A stretch of DNA of 64,000 bases, taken from Casuarina equisetifolia. Taxonomy: Eukaryota > Streptophyta > Magnoliopsida > Fagales > Casuarinaceae. Numbering within the stretch: the stretch's first letter is position 1; each line of letters begins with the position of its first letter. The stretch spans positions 29,787,580 through 29,851,579 of the forward strand of contig CM052355.1 of NCBI GenBank assembly GCA_028551475.1, given 5' to 3'. This document shows positions 1 to 11,134 of this stretch, piece after piece. The notes below the pieces were generated by a model that saw only the letters and a list, made by a program, of their open reading frames with translations, was not told the DNA's origin and made no database searches. Position numbers and translations under genes: made by a program.

Positions 1-309
1 GCCGCCTTTTTATTGTGAGTGCAATCAATTGCACTGTAGTATTTGTCCCCTTGATAAATCAGAGGGTCTTCATCTTTATATTTTGACTTGAGGAGCAACA
101 CCTATTCTCTTTTGGATTTGCCAATCAAGTTGTGCCGAGTTGTGTTTTTTAAGTTGGAAATTTCAGACCTTTGCATGACAAAGGAATCCAGATCACGCGG
201 TTCCTTTTGTTTTTTTTTTTTTAAATGGCTTGGTAAAGGGAGAAGAGGGGTGAGTGTCCAGGTAAGCACTTATCGATAAGGATCAAATTATTGTTTTGAA
301 CATATAAAT

Positions 310-580
310 GAAAAAACAATTCCACTTTGAATTTCCCTCCAATATCGATGGCCACAATGAAAAAGGAAATTGAATATGTTAAGCTTGTGAGAAACAAAAA
401 GGGGAGAGACTGACAATTTTACTTCAACAGGAGGTCTTCTATCCAAAACTGAAAGAACACGTAAGAAATCATCTTTAATCTCACCAACCACTCATTTCAA
501 TTGGAAGCATCATACTGTATTAGAGTAGCCATTACGTTTGATCTAAATTCCCAAATCTCACGCCAACGGCTTGACTTTAA
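310..580 (+). repeat. Direct repeat, copy 1 of a diverged pair
   Basis: This stretch aligns by eye with 2690-2960 in the same orientation. Shared blocks include the run around 'aaaaggaaattg', 'gtaagaaat' and 'gtagccattacgtttgatct' near the right end. The copies differ by many substitutions and small indels, so the duplication is old. No coding frame is evident. It could be two copies of one interspersed element or a local duplication; the 2.1 kb between them shows no gene. Confidence 0.75.
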
Positions 581-2689
581 GTTGACCTAATACTATAATG
601 TTTGATTTCTTATTACGATTCTCTCTTTCTCCCTCCCTACGCTAACGGAAAAGGCCAAGACTACTCAGTCCATTGGTCTCTGCAGTAGAACGACGGAATT
701 CCAACAAGTAAGATGAAAAAAAGGAAGGAAATATACAAGTCTTAAGTTTTAATCGGTTTAAAAAGCACTGTCTAGCTTTGCAGGCGCCTCTTTATTTATA
801 ATACGAGTTCCTTAGAGGGACATGCATTCGACAAGGCACAGAGTTTGAGATATAAGGTTCTTTGTGCATTGATGAAGTATGGGGCACTTCAAACTCCAAT
901 TTGCGACCACTAGCCGTATTAAGACAAATAAAACCCAATAACTATATACAACCGTTAAGATCGAAGAGTTTTAACCCAAAGCCAGTCAAACTAGTCAAAA
1001 ACCAAATTTAATGTGCATACTTGTATGCAGAAAATAATTTTTTTTTTCTTTTGAACAAAAATCAGTTTAAGATGAGCATAGTTTCTTCTAGTTACGTTTG
1101 CATATCACTTGGTGGTCAAATATATTAAGCAACAGAGCAGTAATATACATAGTAATGAAGGTGAGAGAGACAGATAATCTAAGGTAGTTGAGTGTTTCGG
1201 TCAATCTTCTCTTGGTCCTTACATCCACTGTCCCCTAGCTAAAATGAGCTAGAAGCACTGAACATTTATCACTACAGCCATTTCACCTAGAAACCTCAGA
1301 TTCCTTTGATGAACTTATAATCTGAGATCAACACTAAGATAGATATGTTTAGTGCAATGTAATACTCTCAACCTATGGAGGAATAATGTGAATGATTAAA
1401 CCAAATACATCTTAAGCATGTGAAGGATTTCGCTGTGAGCAAGCTATGATCTTCAGACCCTCCTTTCACGTTTAAGTAGCTCTAGGTTAGAGTCGAATAT
1501 TACCATTACCGTCAAAGACAAGGAGTTTCACTGAGATTTTTCAGAATGTTTTGAAGCTTGTTTTGTTATCTAACATTTTTACTTGTGCGAGTGCATGATG
1601 TTCACCCTGAATTGCAGGACATGCTCATTGCATTACGGTACCAAAGAAAAGCAAACTTCCTAAGAAAAGTCATCTCATTTCGTGAAAGATGTACTCTTTT
1701 ACACATTTTCCGAAAATCAGAAACAGAGCATGGGAGGTGAACTTTGTTTAAAAAAAAAAAAAAGCGGTTGAATATAGAAGAGAAACCGATTCAGCAACAT
1801 GCATTAACAGCAATAGAAAACAAAAAGGAAAATATATATATATTAGCCATCATTTTCAACTGATCGATATGTTTTATAATTTTCCAATGAATAAAAGAGT
1901 CGAGAGATAAACCGAGATTATCCTGCAAATGTTAGGCATAAATACCCGTTCACTTCCTACTGCAACTGGGCTACAGGTGGACTCGGTTGTGGAAACAACT
2001 TCTATAAGTCAAGTTCAGTCAATCGTTTTGTGTATTAGAGACTGACCCAGTGCAACGACCTGAAGCAATTGGGGCCTTGTATGTTATGATCTTTAATTCA
2101 TATTTTAGCTTTAGGAACTATCTTGGACCAAAAATAAAGAAAAAAAAGGGATCGGAGAACAAAAACATCCAATAAATTGCGACAAAATTGACACATAAGC
2201 AGGACTTCATAAAATGGATAATTATTATCAACAAAAGAAATAAGAAAAAAAACTATTAATTGTTTTTAGCAAAAATTTTGAACTTAAACAGATAAGAATC
2301 ACGATCAGATATTAAACATTGGTTCTTTTTTCTTTTTTTTTTCTTCTTAGATTTTTATTTCAAGCTTTTGTCTTCATAAATTATTTCTTGTAAAAATTTA
2401 TGATATTACAAAATTATCTTGGGATATATATCACATTACAAATTGCCTTCATATTGAGATACACACCGTCTCTTTTTCATTTCTTCAATCCGTATTGGAA
2501 TTGCACCTTAGATCATTGAAATTAACTTAATGGGCCAAACCGGTTGGCAAATTAAGACTCATGACAATAATTATATCTAGACGTAACAATTATTATTTTC
2601 CAAAGATTTGCATGTACAGCCTCTAGCTACAATTAATTGCACGTTGTTGTTTACTTACATCATCCTATTTTTGCAAATTTAAAAATAAA
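581..2689. other. Intergenic stretch, no gene seen
   Basis: AT-rich sequence without an open frame that looks coding, a recognisable transposon domain or an RNA gene. Only short homopolymer and AT tracts stand out, for example poly-A near 1750 and poly-T near 2330. Confidence 0.6.
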
Positions 2690-2960
2690 AACAAAAATGG
2701 ATTTCACCTTAAATATCCCTTCCTATATTGAGCATTCCGGGACACAACAGAAAAGGAAATTGGACATGTTAAGTCGGTGACAGGCCAAAAAGGAAAAACT
2801 GACAATTTGATATTAATAAAGAGGACTTCCATCTGAAACCAAAGAAGACGTAAGAAATGTTTAGATTCTCCAATTACTCATTTGAATTGGAGCCATCACG
2901 CTAGACAAGAGTAGCCATTACGTTTGATCTAATATCCCAAGTCTCACGTGAATGACTTGA
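2690..2960 (+). repeat. Direct repeat, copy 2 of a diverged pair
   Basis: Second copy of the 310-580 repeat, same orientation. The best-conserved part is the right end, 'gtagccattacgtttgatct' followed by a similar 'cccaa.tctcacg' stretch. Confidence 0.75.
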
Positions 2961-3100
2961 CTTAAAGTGAGACTTGGAAGTAAGACAGTGAAAAATTGGA
3001 GTCGCGACAAGATCTAGATCCTAAATCTCACGCAATAGAGGATTGATTACTTCTTTTCGATTAATGCTTTCAGGATGAAGACACATGGCTACCTATATGG

Positions 3101-3600
3101 NNNNNNNNNNNNNNNNNNNNNNNNNNNNNNNNNNNNNNNNNNNNNNNNNNNNNNNNNNNNNNNNNNNNNNNNNNNNNNNNNNNNNNNNNNNNNNNNNNNN
3201 NNNNNNNNNNNNNNNNNNNNNNNNNNNNNNNNNNNNNNNNNNNNNNNNNNNNNNNNNNNNNNNNNNNNNNNNNNNNNNNNNNNNNNNNNNNNNNNNNNNN
3301 NNNNNNNNNNNNNNNNNNNNNNNNNNNNNNNNNNNNNNNNNNNNNNNNNNNNNNNNNNNNNNNNNNNNNNNNNNNNNNNNNNNNNNNNNNNNNNNNNNNN
3401 NNNNNNNNNNNNNNNNNNNNNNNNNNNNNNNNNNNNNNNNNNNNNNNNNNNNNNNNNNNNNNNNNNNNNNNNNNNNNNNNNNNNNNNNNNNNNNNNNNNN
3501 NNNNNNNNNNNNNNNNNNNNNNNNNNNNNNNNNNNNNNNNNNNNNNNNNNNNNNNNNNNNNNNNNNNNNNNNNNNNNNNNNNNNNNNNNNNNNNNNNNNN
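3101..3600. other. Assembly gap, exactly 500 N
   Basis: A run of 500 undetermined bases. The round size suggests a placeholder of unknown true length. The right flank (from 3601) is already inside a tandem array, so the gap probably hides further repeat units. Open frames that appear to cross it are artefacts. Confidence 0.95.
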
Positions 3601-5653
3601 AAAATCATAAAAGCAACACCGTTTTGCTCAACACAAGCTTTCAATGCATCGCGTAGAACCATCGAGCTATTTTGTTGAGTTAGTGGAGAATTGAAAATGG
3701 AAAAGACTTTTCATTTTGAAAAACTGGTTGCACACTATTTGTTAATCTTGTAAAAAGGTTTGAGTTGGTTCATGTGTTTTGTTGGGTAAGTTAAACTAGT
3801 TAACTAGTTAAATGTGGTGATCACATCCCTAATTTTTTTTTATCTTTAACCAAGGATTATAATTAGTAGGAGTCCTAAGCTAAGCCTTGACTAACACTTG
3901 AAAATTTCATTATGCCATAAAGTCTATCAAATTCTCAAACACATTAATTATACCAAACTATGCCAAACCGAATTACTTTATTGTTATTACACAAATGGAG
4001 AAAATGGAGAGTAGAAAAGCCTTTCTTTACCAAGATTGAGTTGGGTATTCTTAAATTTATAGAGGTTGTGGTACAAACAAGTTTTATAGCCAAGTACATG
4101 AATTGAATTGGGTATGTTCCTCAAAGAAAAGAATATGGGTCCTATTTGTCTCACGTTTAGATTATTGGGGGAGGATGTACCAACGCGTCCACTTAGAGAA
4201 GATGACAATAGTAACTTGGAAGAGAGAAAAGCAATCTTCTAGTATTCTTGGAAAAGAGAAAAGTAAACTTTCCAGAGTACCCTTGGAAAAGAGAAAAGGT
4301 AGATTATACAATTATAAACTAATAACCCCATATATGAAAGGGGTAATATTCTCTAGCTCTCTATATTGCGTACTTCCGCAATCCTAGAAAGAGAACAAAA
4401 GCTATATGAAAGGAAGAGAGAAAAAAATTAGCAAAATTAGTAGAATTAGTAAAATTAGCGTACCTTGGATTCACTCTAGCATGGCATCTCTTGGTGATAT
4501 TAAGAAAAATTAAGTAATGTTTTTAACAAAAAAATGTAAATGAGATAATATCAAACATTCATATCAAATTAAGTCAGAGGGATGTGGGAGAGAAAAAGCA
4601 TCATGCGGGGCATCTCAAATCAAAAAGGTAGAGAGAGAGAAAGACAACAACAATAGTCACTAAACGGAAAAAGACATGGAAAGAAAGAGAAGGGAATGAG
4701 GTGTTTACATAAGCAAAATAAAAAAGGGGGCACTATTCGCTTAACATAAGCTTTCAATGCACTATGCAGAAGCTTTGGGCTATTTTGCTCAGTTATTGGA
4801 GAATTGAAAATGGGAAAGACTTTTTCATTTTGACAAATTGGTGTCACTCTATTTGTTAATCTTGTGAAAAGAATTAAGTTGGTTCATGTGTTTTGCTAGC
4901 TAAGTTAAACTAGTTGACCAGTTAAATGTGGTGATTATACCTTTTTTTTTTTATCTTTAATAAAGATTTTGATTAATGGGAGTCTTAAGCTAAGCCTTGT
5001 CTAACATTTGAAAATCACTTTATTGTATAAAGTCTGTCAAATTCTTGAATATATTAATTATCCCAAACTATGCCAAACATGATTGCTTTATTGTTGTTGC
5101 CTGAATGGAGAAAGTTGGGAGCAAAAAAGCCCAATTTACCAAGGTTGAGTAAGATATTCTCAGATTTGTAGAGGCTATGGTACAAACAGGTTTTATAGCC
5201 AAGTTCACAAATTGGGCATGTTCTTCAAAGAAAAAAATGGGCTAATTTGTCTCACGTCAAGCTTATTAGAGGAGGTTGTACGAACAGTACACCTAGAAAA
5301 GATGACAATAGTACCATGGAAAAGAGAAAAGTGGTCTTCCTATTATCCTAGGAAAATAGAATGAAAAAGAAAAAGTAATAATCATTTTAACAAACAATAT
5401 GGAAATGAGATAATATCAAATGTTTGTATTATGGTATTGAGATTCCAACTAGCAGAACCAAAGCAAGAGAGGAATTGGTTCGACGCTCTCTCTAAATGTA
5501 ATGCATGAATAACATGTAAGGCAAAACAAACAAAAAAAATATTACGTTTACAAATAGAAACATTTCACTTGCTTAAGACAACTAGAAATACTATGATAAC
5601 ATCACTGTCTAGTCCACATGCAAGGTAAGGGAAAATGAATATGGCGTCTCTGA
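3601..5653 (+). repeat. Tandem repeat array, left part (units about 1.1 kb)
   Basis: Two diverged units are visible. 3601-3790 matches 4700-4900 ('gctttcaatgca', 'ggagaattgaaaatgg', 'ttggttcatgtgttttg'), and 'gagtcctaagctaagcc' at about 3869 recurs as 'gagtcttaagctaagcc' at about 4979, a spacing near 1.1 kb. The same unit continues on the far side of the LINE (11119-14350). No protein-coding frame persists between units, so this is a non-coding local satellite-like array or tandem copies of an unknown non-autonomous element. It probably began inside or before the N block. Confidence 0.8.
5638..5653 (+). repeat. LINE target-site duplication, left copy
   Basis: The 16 bases 'aatatggcgtctctga' occur here and again at 11119-11134, directly after the A-rich tail of the LINE. 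The match continues imperfectly for about 4 more bases (caaa/aaaa). Other array units show that this sequence belongs to the array, not to the LINE. Confidence 0.9.
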
Positions 5654-6340
5654 CAAATTAATAAGTGCATTAGCTTATAAGAGAAGCAGTTGGTTAGGTT
5701 AGTGGCAGGAGAAAACTGTGAAAACGTGGGGAGCCAAAGTCGGCGATTGGCAGCGCGTATAAGCGAGTGACCATTCTGGTTGCTCCACCGGAGGCAGATT
5801 AGCATCTCTGTGGGGTGGATCTAGGAAAACCATGTGAATGAACGGCGGCAAGCGGTGGTGAGTGGCGGCATGCGGGTGTGAACCTGGGGTGGCAACAGGT
5901 TGAATGAGTAGTTTTGGAAGGAGTTTTGCTTGACATTGGGAGAAAAATCTGACAGGAGACTTTTCTCTCGTTAGACTAAAAAAAAAAAAAACCGGCGCTA
6001 CAATTTGGGTAGGATGGGGTTGAGATTTCCTCCACCTTCTGCATAGATTAGTGTGTTTGATTTTGGGAGAATAAAAAAAGGGAAGACTTTTTTGGTTTCG
6101 GTGTTGTCAAAGTTTATTGATTTGAATGGTGAAGGGATGACAAAAAGGGTGACAGAAAGATAAGAGAACCCACAAAGATTCAAAAGGCAGAAAAAGTAGG
6201 AGAGGGTGGTTGCAGACATCAATTTAGTCTTCTTTTTAAATCTGTCTATGGTCAAATTGGTAGACTGTATTGATCCCAAGTTACTCTTTGTCAGTAGAAG
6301 ATGAGTTTCTCAAACAGTTGATTCTATAAATGTAGAATTG

Positions 6341-7702
6341 ATGGCACGTACTCGAAGTGATAAAGTTCCTATGAATGGGGGAAGTGTCTTAAATGCTACA
6401 AAATCTGAGTTGGCGGTAGAAATTGCGGCTTCACTTTTCAAATCAAGCATTGATGATTCAGGTAAAAGTACTGATACTCATACTTTGGATAACGTTGATG
6501 AACTTGAAAGTAGTAAAGGATTATCTCAAGCAGAAATTGTTAGTGTTGTTGACAAAGTTCAAGAGAATATCTTTATAGTTGCAACAAATAGTCAAAAAAC
6601 TAATGCACTTCTTGGTGGAGATGAGGTGTCTTGGAAACATATTGCAATGAATAATCTTCTGAAAACAGCTAAATTAGATTATTATCCTCCTTCCATGAAG
6701 GGAAACAAACTTGTTGTAAAGCCTCCACCAGAGGTTATTGATGAAGGTAAAAGTCACTTTGAAAATTGTCTTATGGGATATTTCTTAACGGACAATATCT
6801 CTTATTATTTAGTGAAAGGACTTGTGGAAAAATTATGGGGAAAAGGAAACATATCTGACGTTTTAGCGACTGAAGATGGTTTCTTTTTCTTTCGCTTCTC
6901 AAATATTAAGAAAATGAAAAAGGTTATGGAAGTAGGAGTATGGGATATTGCAAGTTGACCACTTTTCCTTCAGAAATGGCATCCTTTCATTAGATTGGAA
7001 AAAGCAAAAATTTGTACAATTCCTATTTGGGTTTGATTATATAATGTCCCTCATGTGCTATGGACCAATACAGGAATGAGTTATGTAAGTAGTGTGTTGG
7101 GAAAACCGCTATACATAGATAAAGCAACAGAACAAAAGCTTCGATTATTATATGTAAAAGTGTGTATCTTGATGGATATTAATAGTGATTTCCCTGAAAA
7201 ATTTGAAATAGACATGGGTAAAGAGGAACCATATAAAGTACAAGTTGACTATTGTTGGGTTCTTATGAAATGTAAAGTATGCAATTGCTTTGGACACAAA
7301 GAATGTAATCCAAAGAGAAAAGAAGTTTGGGTTCCTAAAAGGAATGTGAATCCAATAGGTCAAGCTACCTAGAATGAAACTCAAGATATGAGGCCCAATA
7401 TAAAGGTTCTTGGAAAGAATACCCAAACCATTCAAAATGACTCTTAAGATGTAAGGTCAACTACTATTGCAAAGGACACTGAAACATGTTTTGTTGTTCA
7501 ACCAAAAGAAATAGTAGGTATTTCTGACTCTTCCCCAGGTACTACAAAGTCAAATTATTCTAGAAAGAAAAAAGGAAAGGAGCAAAAAGTCATCTCTGAA
7601 AATAAGTTTGCAATACTATCACAGGAAACACCTTCCACCACCATAGGTCTTATTGAAGATTTTGGGTTAATGGGGTATGAGAATCAACCTCTCAATAAAT
7701 AA
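6341..7702 (+). pseudogene. LINE ORF1 (DUF4283-like, zinc-knuckle), with stops
   Basis: RNA-binding ORF1 protein of plant L1 elements. The ATG at 6341 and the TAA at 7700-7702 are in the same frame, giving 453 codons with no net frameshift. Four in-frame stops interrupt it, near 6956, 7034, 7370 and 7444. The middle matches the DUF4283 type seen in plant LINEs ('KWHPFIRLEKAK', 'LWTNTGMSYVSSVLGKPLY'). It is followed by a single CCHC-type knuckle (CKVCNCFGHKEC) around 7278-7313, where codon assignments stay in frame. The tail is hydrophilic and Lys/Ser-rich. ORF2 begins directly after the stop, the usual compact arrangement. Confidence 0.88.
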
Positions 7703-10700
7703 AAGTACTTTCATGGAATGTAAGGAGCTTAAATAAAAGCCCTAGAATAAGGGAAGTAGCAAAATTTGTTCTATCCCATTCCCCCCATATTATTATTCTG
7801 ACTGAACATAGAGTTAAAGAAGAAAATGCAGATGCACTCTTGAAGTTTGGATTTTCGGATTGGAAATATATTCATAACTACAATTCTAGTAGTCTTGGTA
7901 GAATTCGGGTTCTTTGGAAAGCCTTAGAATTACAATTTACAATTAAAGGTTCCTCATCTCAAGTCATCCACTGCCTTCATTGAAAAGCCAGGTATGCACC
8001 TTTACTTGTTGTTTGTCATATATGCAAGTAACTTAGAAGTTGAACGTAGAGAGTTATGGGCTGACCTTACAAGTTTTGATACTCTGAATGTAAACAATAT
8101 TCTTGGTTACTCATGGGAGATTTCAATGAAATACGGAATATCAATGAGCGAATTGGCCCAAACGTTAGATGGACACAAGGAATAGAGAATTTAAATGAAA
8201 TGGTTGAGAATATAACATTGATTGAACCTCCATTCTATAGTCCTCTATTCACATGGACAAACAAAGGCTCAAGAACTAATCTTCAAGCTAGCAAAATTGA
8301 TAGGGTCTTTACTAATGCCAAATGGGTGCTTCATTTTGATAGATTCACAATTGAATTTTTACTTCCTGGTGTATCGGATCACTCTCCATGTTTAGTACAA
8401 TTTGGAAATGACACAAGCAGGAAGAAATATCATTCAGATTCTTTAATTTTTGGACTGATTGCTCAAATTTTTTGGATACACTAAGTTCAGTATGGCAACA
8501 AGAAATAAATGGCTAAAAAATGTTTTAAGTTGTGCAAAAATTAAAAGCTTTAAAGCCTTCTTTCAAGAAACTTAATGTCACCCATTTTGGAGATTTGCAC
8601 CGAAAGGTGAAGGATGTAAAAGAAAATTTAAAGCAAATTCAGAGCAAGTTAGAGATTAATCCTTATTGTCCATATACATGTTCTGAGGAGAAATCACAAC
8701 TTGAGCAAGGAACATATGGTTAAAAGAAGGGAATAACAATAGTAAGATTTTCTTTGCATCATTGATGCGGAGGAGAGCTCAAAACAAGATCAATAAACTG
8801 GATACTAAAGGATGGCTCTGTTATTACAAATGAGCAGGAATTGAGATTTGTTATTATTTCCTATTATCAGTCAATTCTTGGTAACTTTAGAAGTATTCCT
8901 ATCAACTCTGAAAGGTATGCTTCTCTATTCCAGGAGGACATTAGTGAATTGCTTAATTTGCCAAATTTTGAACGTTCTGATATTATTAAAGCACTTTGGG
9001 GCATTCATGATTTTAAGGCTCCTAGGCCTGATGGTTATAATAGTTTGTTTTATAAGAAAGCATGACCTATCATTGGAAGGGATGTAGAAGATGCTGTATT
9101 AGAGGTCTTCTCTTCTAGGAACTTACTGAAAGCTACAAATTCAACATTACTCTCTTTAGTCCCTAAAGTTCCCAATCCAAGTTGCACCAAGGATTACCGA
9201 CCAATAGCATGTTGTAATGTTATATATAAAATCATTTCTAAGATGCTTGCTGAAAAGATAAGCCTCATTTTACCTTCAGTGGTTAGTCATAATCAAATAG
9301 CTTTCATTAAAGGGCGACAGATTTCAAAGAATATTATGCTTTGCCAGAAACTTTTACATAACTATCACAAGGGAGACAAAGGTAAACGTGTGGCCATAAA
9401 AATTGATCTTATGAAAACATATGACATGGTCAAATGGATGCAGTATTGGGAGTTTTGAAAGCCATTAACACCCTCCAGTACTTGGTTGATCTTATAAATG
9501 AATGTATTATTACAGCAAGATTTTCAATCAATTTCAATAGAGAACATGCATGATACTTTAAAGGTACTAATGGATTGCGATAAGGTGATCTCTTATATCC
9601 ATATTTATTTGTATTGGTTATGGAGATACTTAACAAAATCATTATTTCAAAGACCTCTACAGCAGTGTTTAAATTTCATTGGCACTGCAAATAAAAAAAA
9701 TCACTCATTTATGTTTTGCTAATGATTTATTTCTCTTCTCTCATGGTGATTTGAACTCAGTCCTATGTTTTATAGAAGCTTTGGAGGAATTTGCTGATCT
9801 TACAGGCTTAAAGTATAACCCAAGTAAATGTCAAATTTTCTTTTCTAGGTTATCGGAGCAAGAACAACTTCTTATACTTGATCATACTCCTTTCCTGAAG
9901 GGTTCACTCCTTATTAGATATCTTGGAGTTCCTCTTATCATGAAAAGACTAACTCAAGTTGATTGTAAAGGTCTAACGGATAAAATATTTGGAAGAATAG
10001 AAGGTTAGGGAATGAAACATCTAAGCTATGTAGGAAGATTACAATTGGCGAAATCCATCCTCATTTCTATTTGCACATTTTGGATGCAAGTCTTCCTATT
10101 GCCAAAGCAGATTATTTATGAGATTGAGAAAAAGATAAGGAATTCTTATAGGCAGGCAATATAGATATGCATCGTCCTCACAAAGTAGCTTGGCAAACTG
10201 TTTGTTCACCGAAGAAGGAAAGGGGATTAGGTTTACTGAACTTTAAAATTTGGAATAAAGTCCTTTTAGGATGTATGCTTTGGAATCTCATTAATCTCCC
10301 AAAAGGCTCATTATAGAGTAAATGGATTCACAATACAAAGTGTAAAAGAACCTCAGTAATGCAGTTGGACATAAAAGGTACCATGGCTTGGAGTTGGCAG
10401 GGTCTCCTCAAGTTAAGGCCCACACTTACCTTTGTTCTCTCGAGTCCTACATATTGTTGCCAAAAGATTTATAATGATCTTTGGCAAGTTGGAGAAACGG
10501 TGGATTGGTATAATTTAATTTAGATAGGTGACATTAGCAAACATAATTTCATTGGATGGCTTGTTTGTAGGGATAGACTTTTTACAACAATAAAAATTGT
10601 ACGATGGTTTCCTTCGTTAAACATATATTGTGATTCTTGTCAATCTCAATTAGAAAATAGAAGTCATCTCTTTTTTGAATATGCATGGACAAGGATGATT

Positions 10701-11025
10701 TGGAAAAGTATTCTTGCTCAGAATAGAATCCGACGTGACATTGGAGGATGGAATGAAGAACTACAATAGATAATCAAAAGCAATAAAAGGAAGGGATTTA
10801 GCTGCCAAACTTCTCAAGATATCTTTCTTAACTTGTATTTATTGTATATGGGTTGAACAAAATAGACGACGTTTTCAGGGGAAAACAATGAATATCCCTA
10901 TTCTCTTAGCAAAAATAAAGAAGATAGTACGAGGGAAAGCTTCTTTGTTTAGAAATATAAAATCTTCTCAATGCAATGTTATTTTGAGTGAGATTTGGAG
11001 GCTTCCAACTTTCATCTTTTCATAG
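7703..11025 (+). pseudogene. LINE ORF2 (endonuclease, reverse transcriptase, zf-RVT), broken
   Basis: The polyprotein opens with the AP-endonuclease motif 'LSWNVRSLN' (from about 7705), continues with 'GDFNEIRN' (about 8112) and ends the endonuclease with 'SDHSPC' (about 8380). Reverse transcriptase blocks follow: 'DYRPIACCNVIYK' (about 9190), 'QIAFIKGRQI' (about 9290) and 'KIDLMKTYDMV' (about 9400). The catalytic box reads 'CFANDLFLFS' (about 9710), with Asn where the family has the first Asp of the F/YxDD motif. The C-terminal zf-RVT-like region runs about 10180-10750 and the frame closes at TAG 11023-11025. Stops and frame changes scattered through it mark a dead copy. Confidence 0.9.
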
Positions 11026-11118
11026 ATATGGTGACTTTTGTAATACTGGGGTTTGCCCCTATACTTTTGTATTTTAATATGTATTAATACAATTTACCTT
11101 TCCACCAAAAAATAAAAA

Positions 11119-11134
11119 AATATGGCGTCTCTGA
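11119..11134 (+). repeat. LINE target-site duplication, right copy
   Basis: Same 16 bases as 5638-5653, immediately downstream of the A-rich LINE tail. Confidence 0.9.

Larger units (their letters stand above)
5654..11118 (+). mobile_element. L1-type LINE, near full length, degenerate
   Basis: About 5.5 kb non-LTR retrotransposon inserted into the tandem array on the plus strand. In order it has a 5' leader (5654-6340), ORF1 (6341-7702), ORF2 with endonuclease, reverse transcriptase and a C-terminal zf-RVT-like region (about 7703-11025), a short 3' UTR ending in the family's 'ctattaatgcaa'-like stretch, and an A-rich tail up to 11118. It is bounded by a 16-bp target-site duplication, the expected product of target-primed reverse transcription. 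Both ORFs carry several stops and ORF2 also has frame changes, so it cannot act on its own. Two shorter relatives in this window (56854-57252 and 61587-62578) share its 3' end. Confidence 0.93.

Noticed and set aside
3075-3678. Open frames running across the N block on both strands
   Set aside because: They exist only because undetermined bases cannot create stops.
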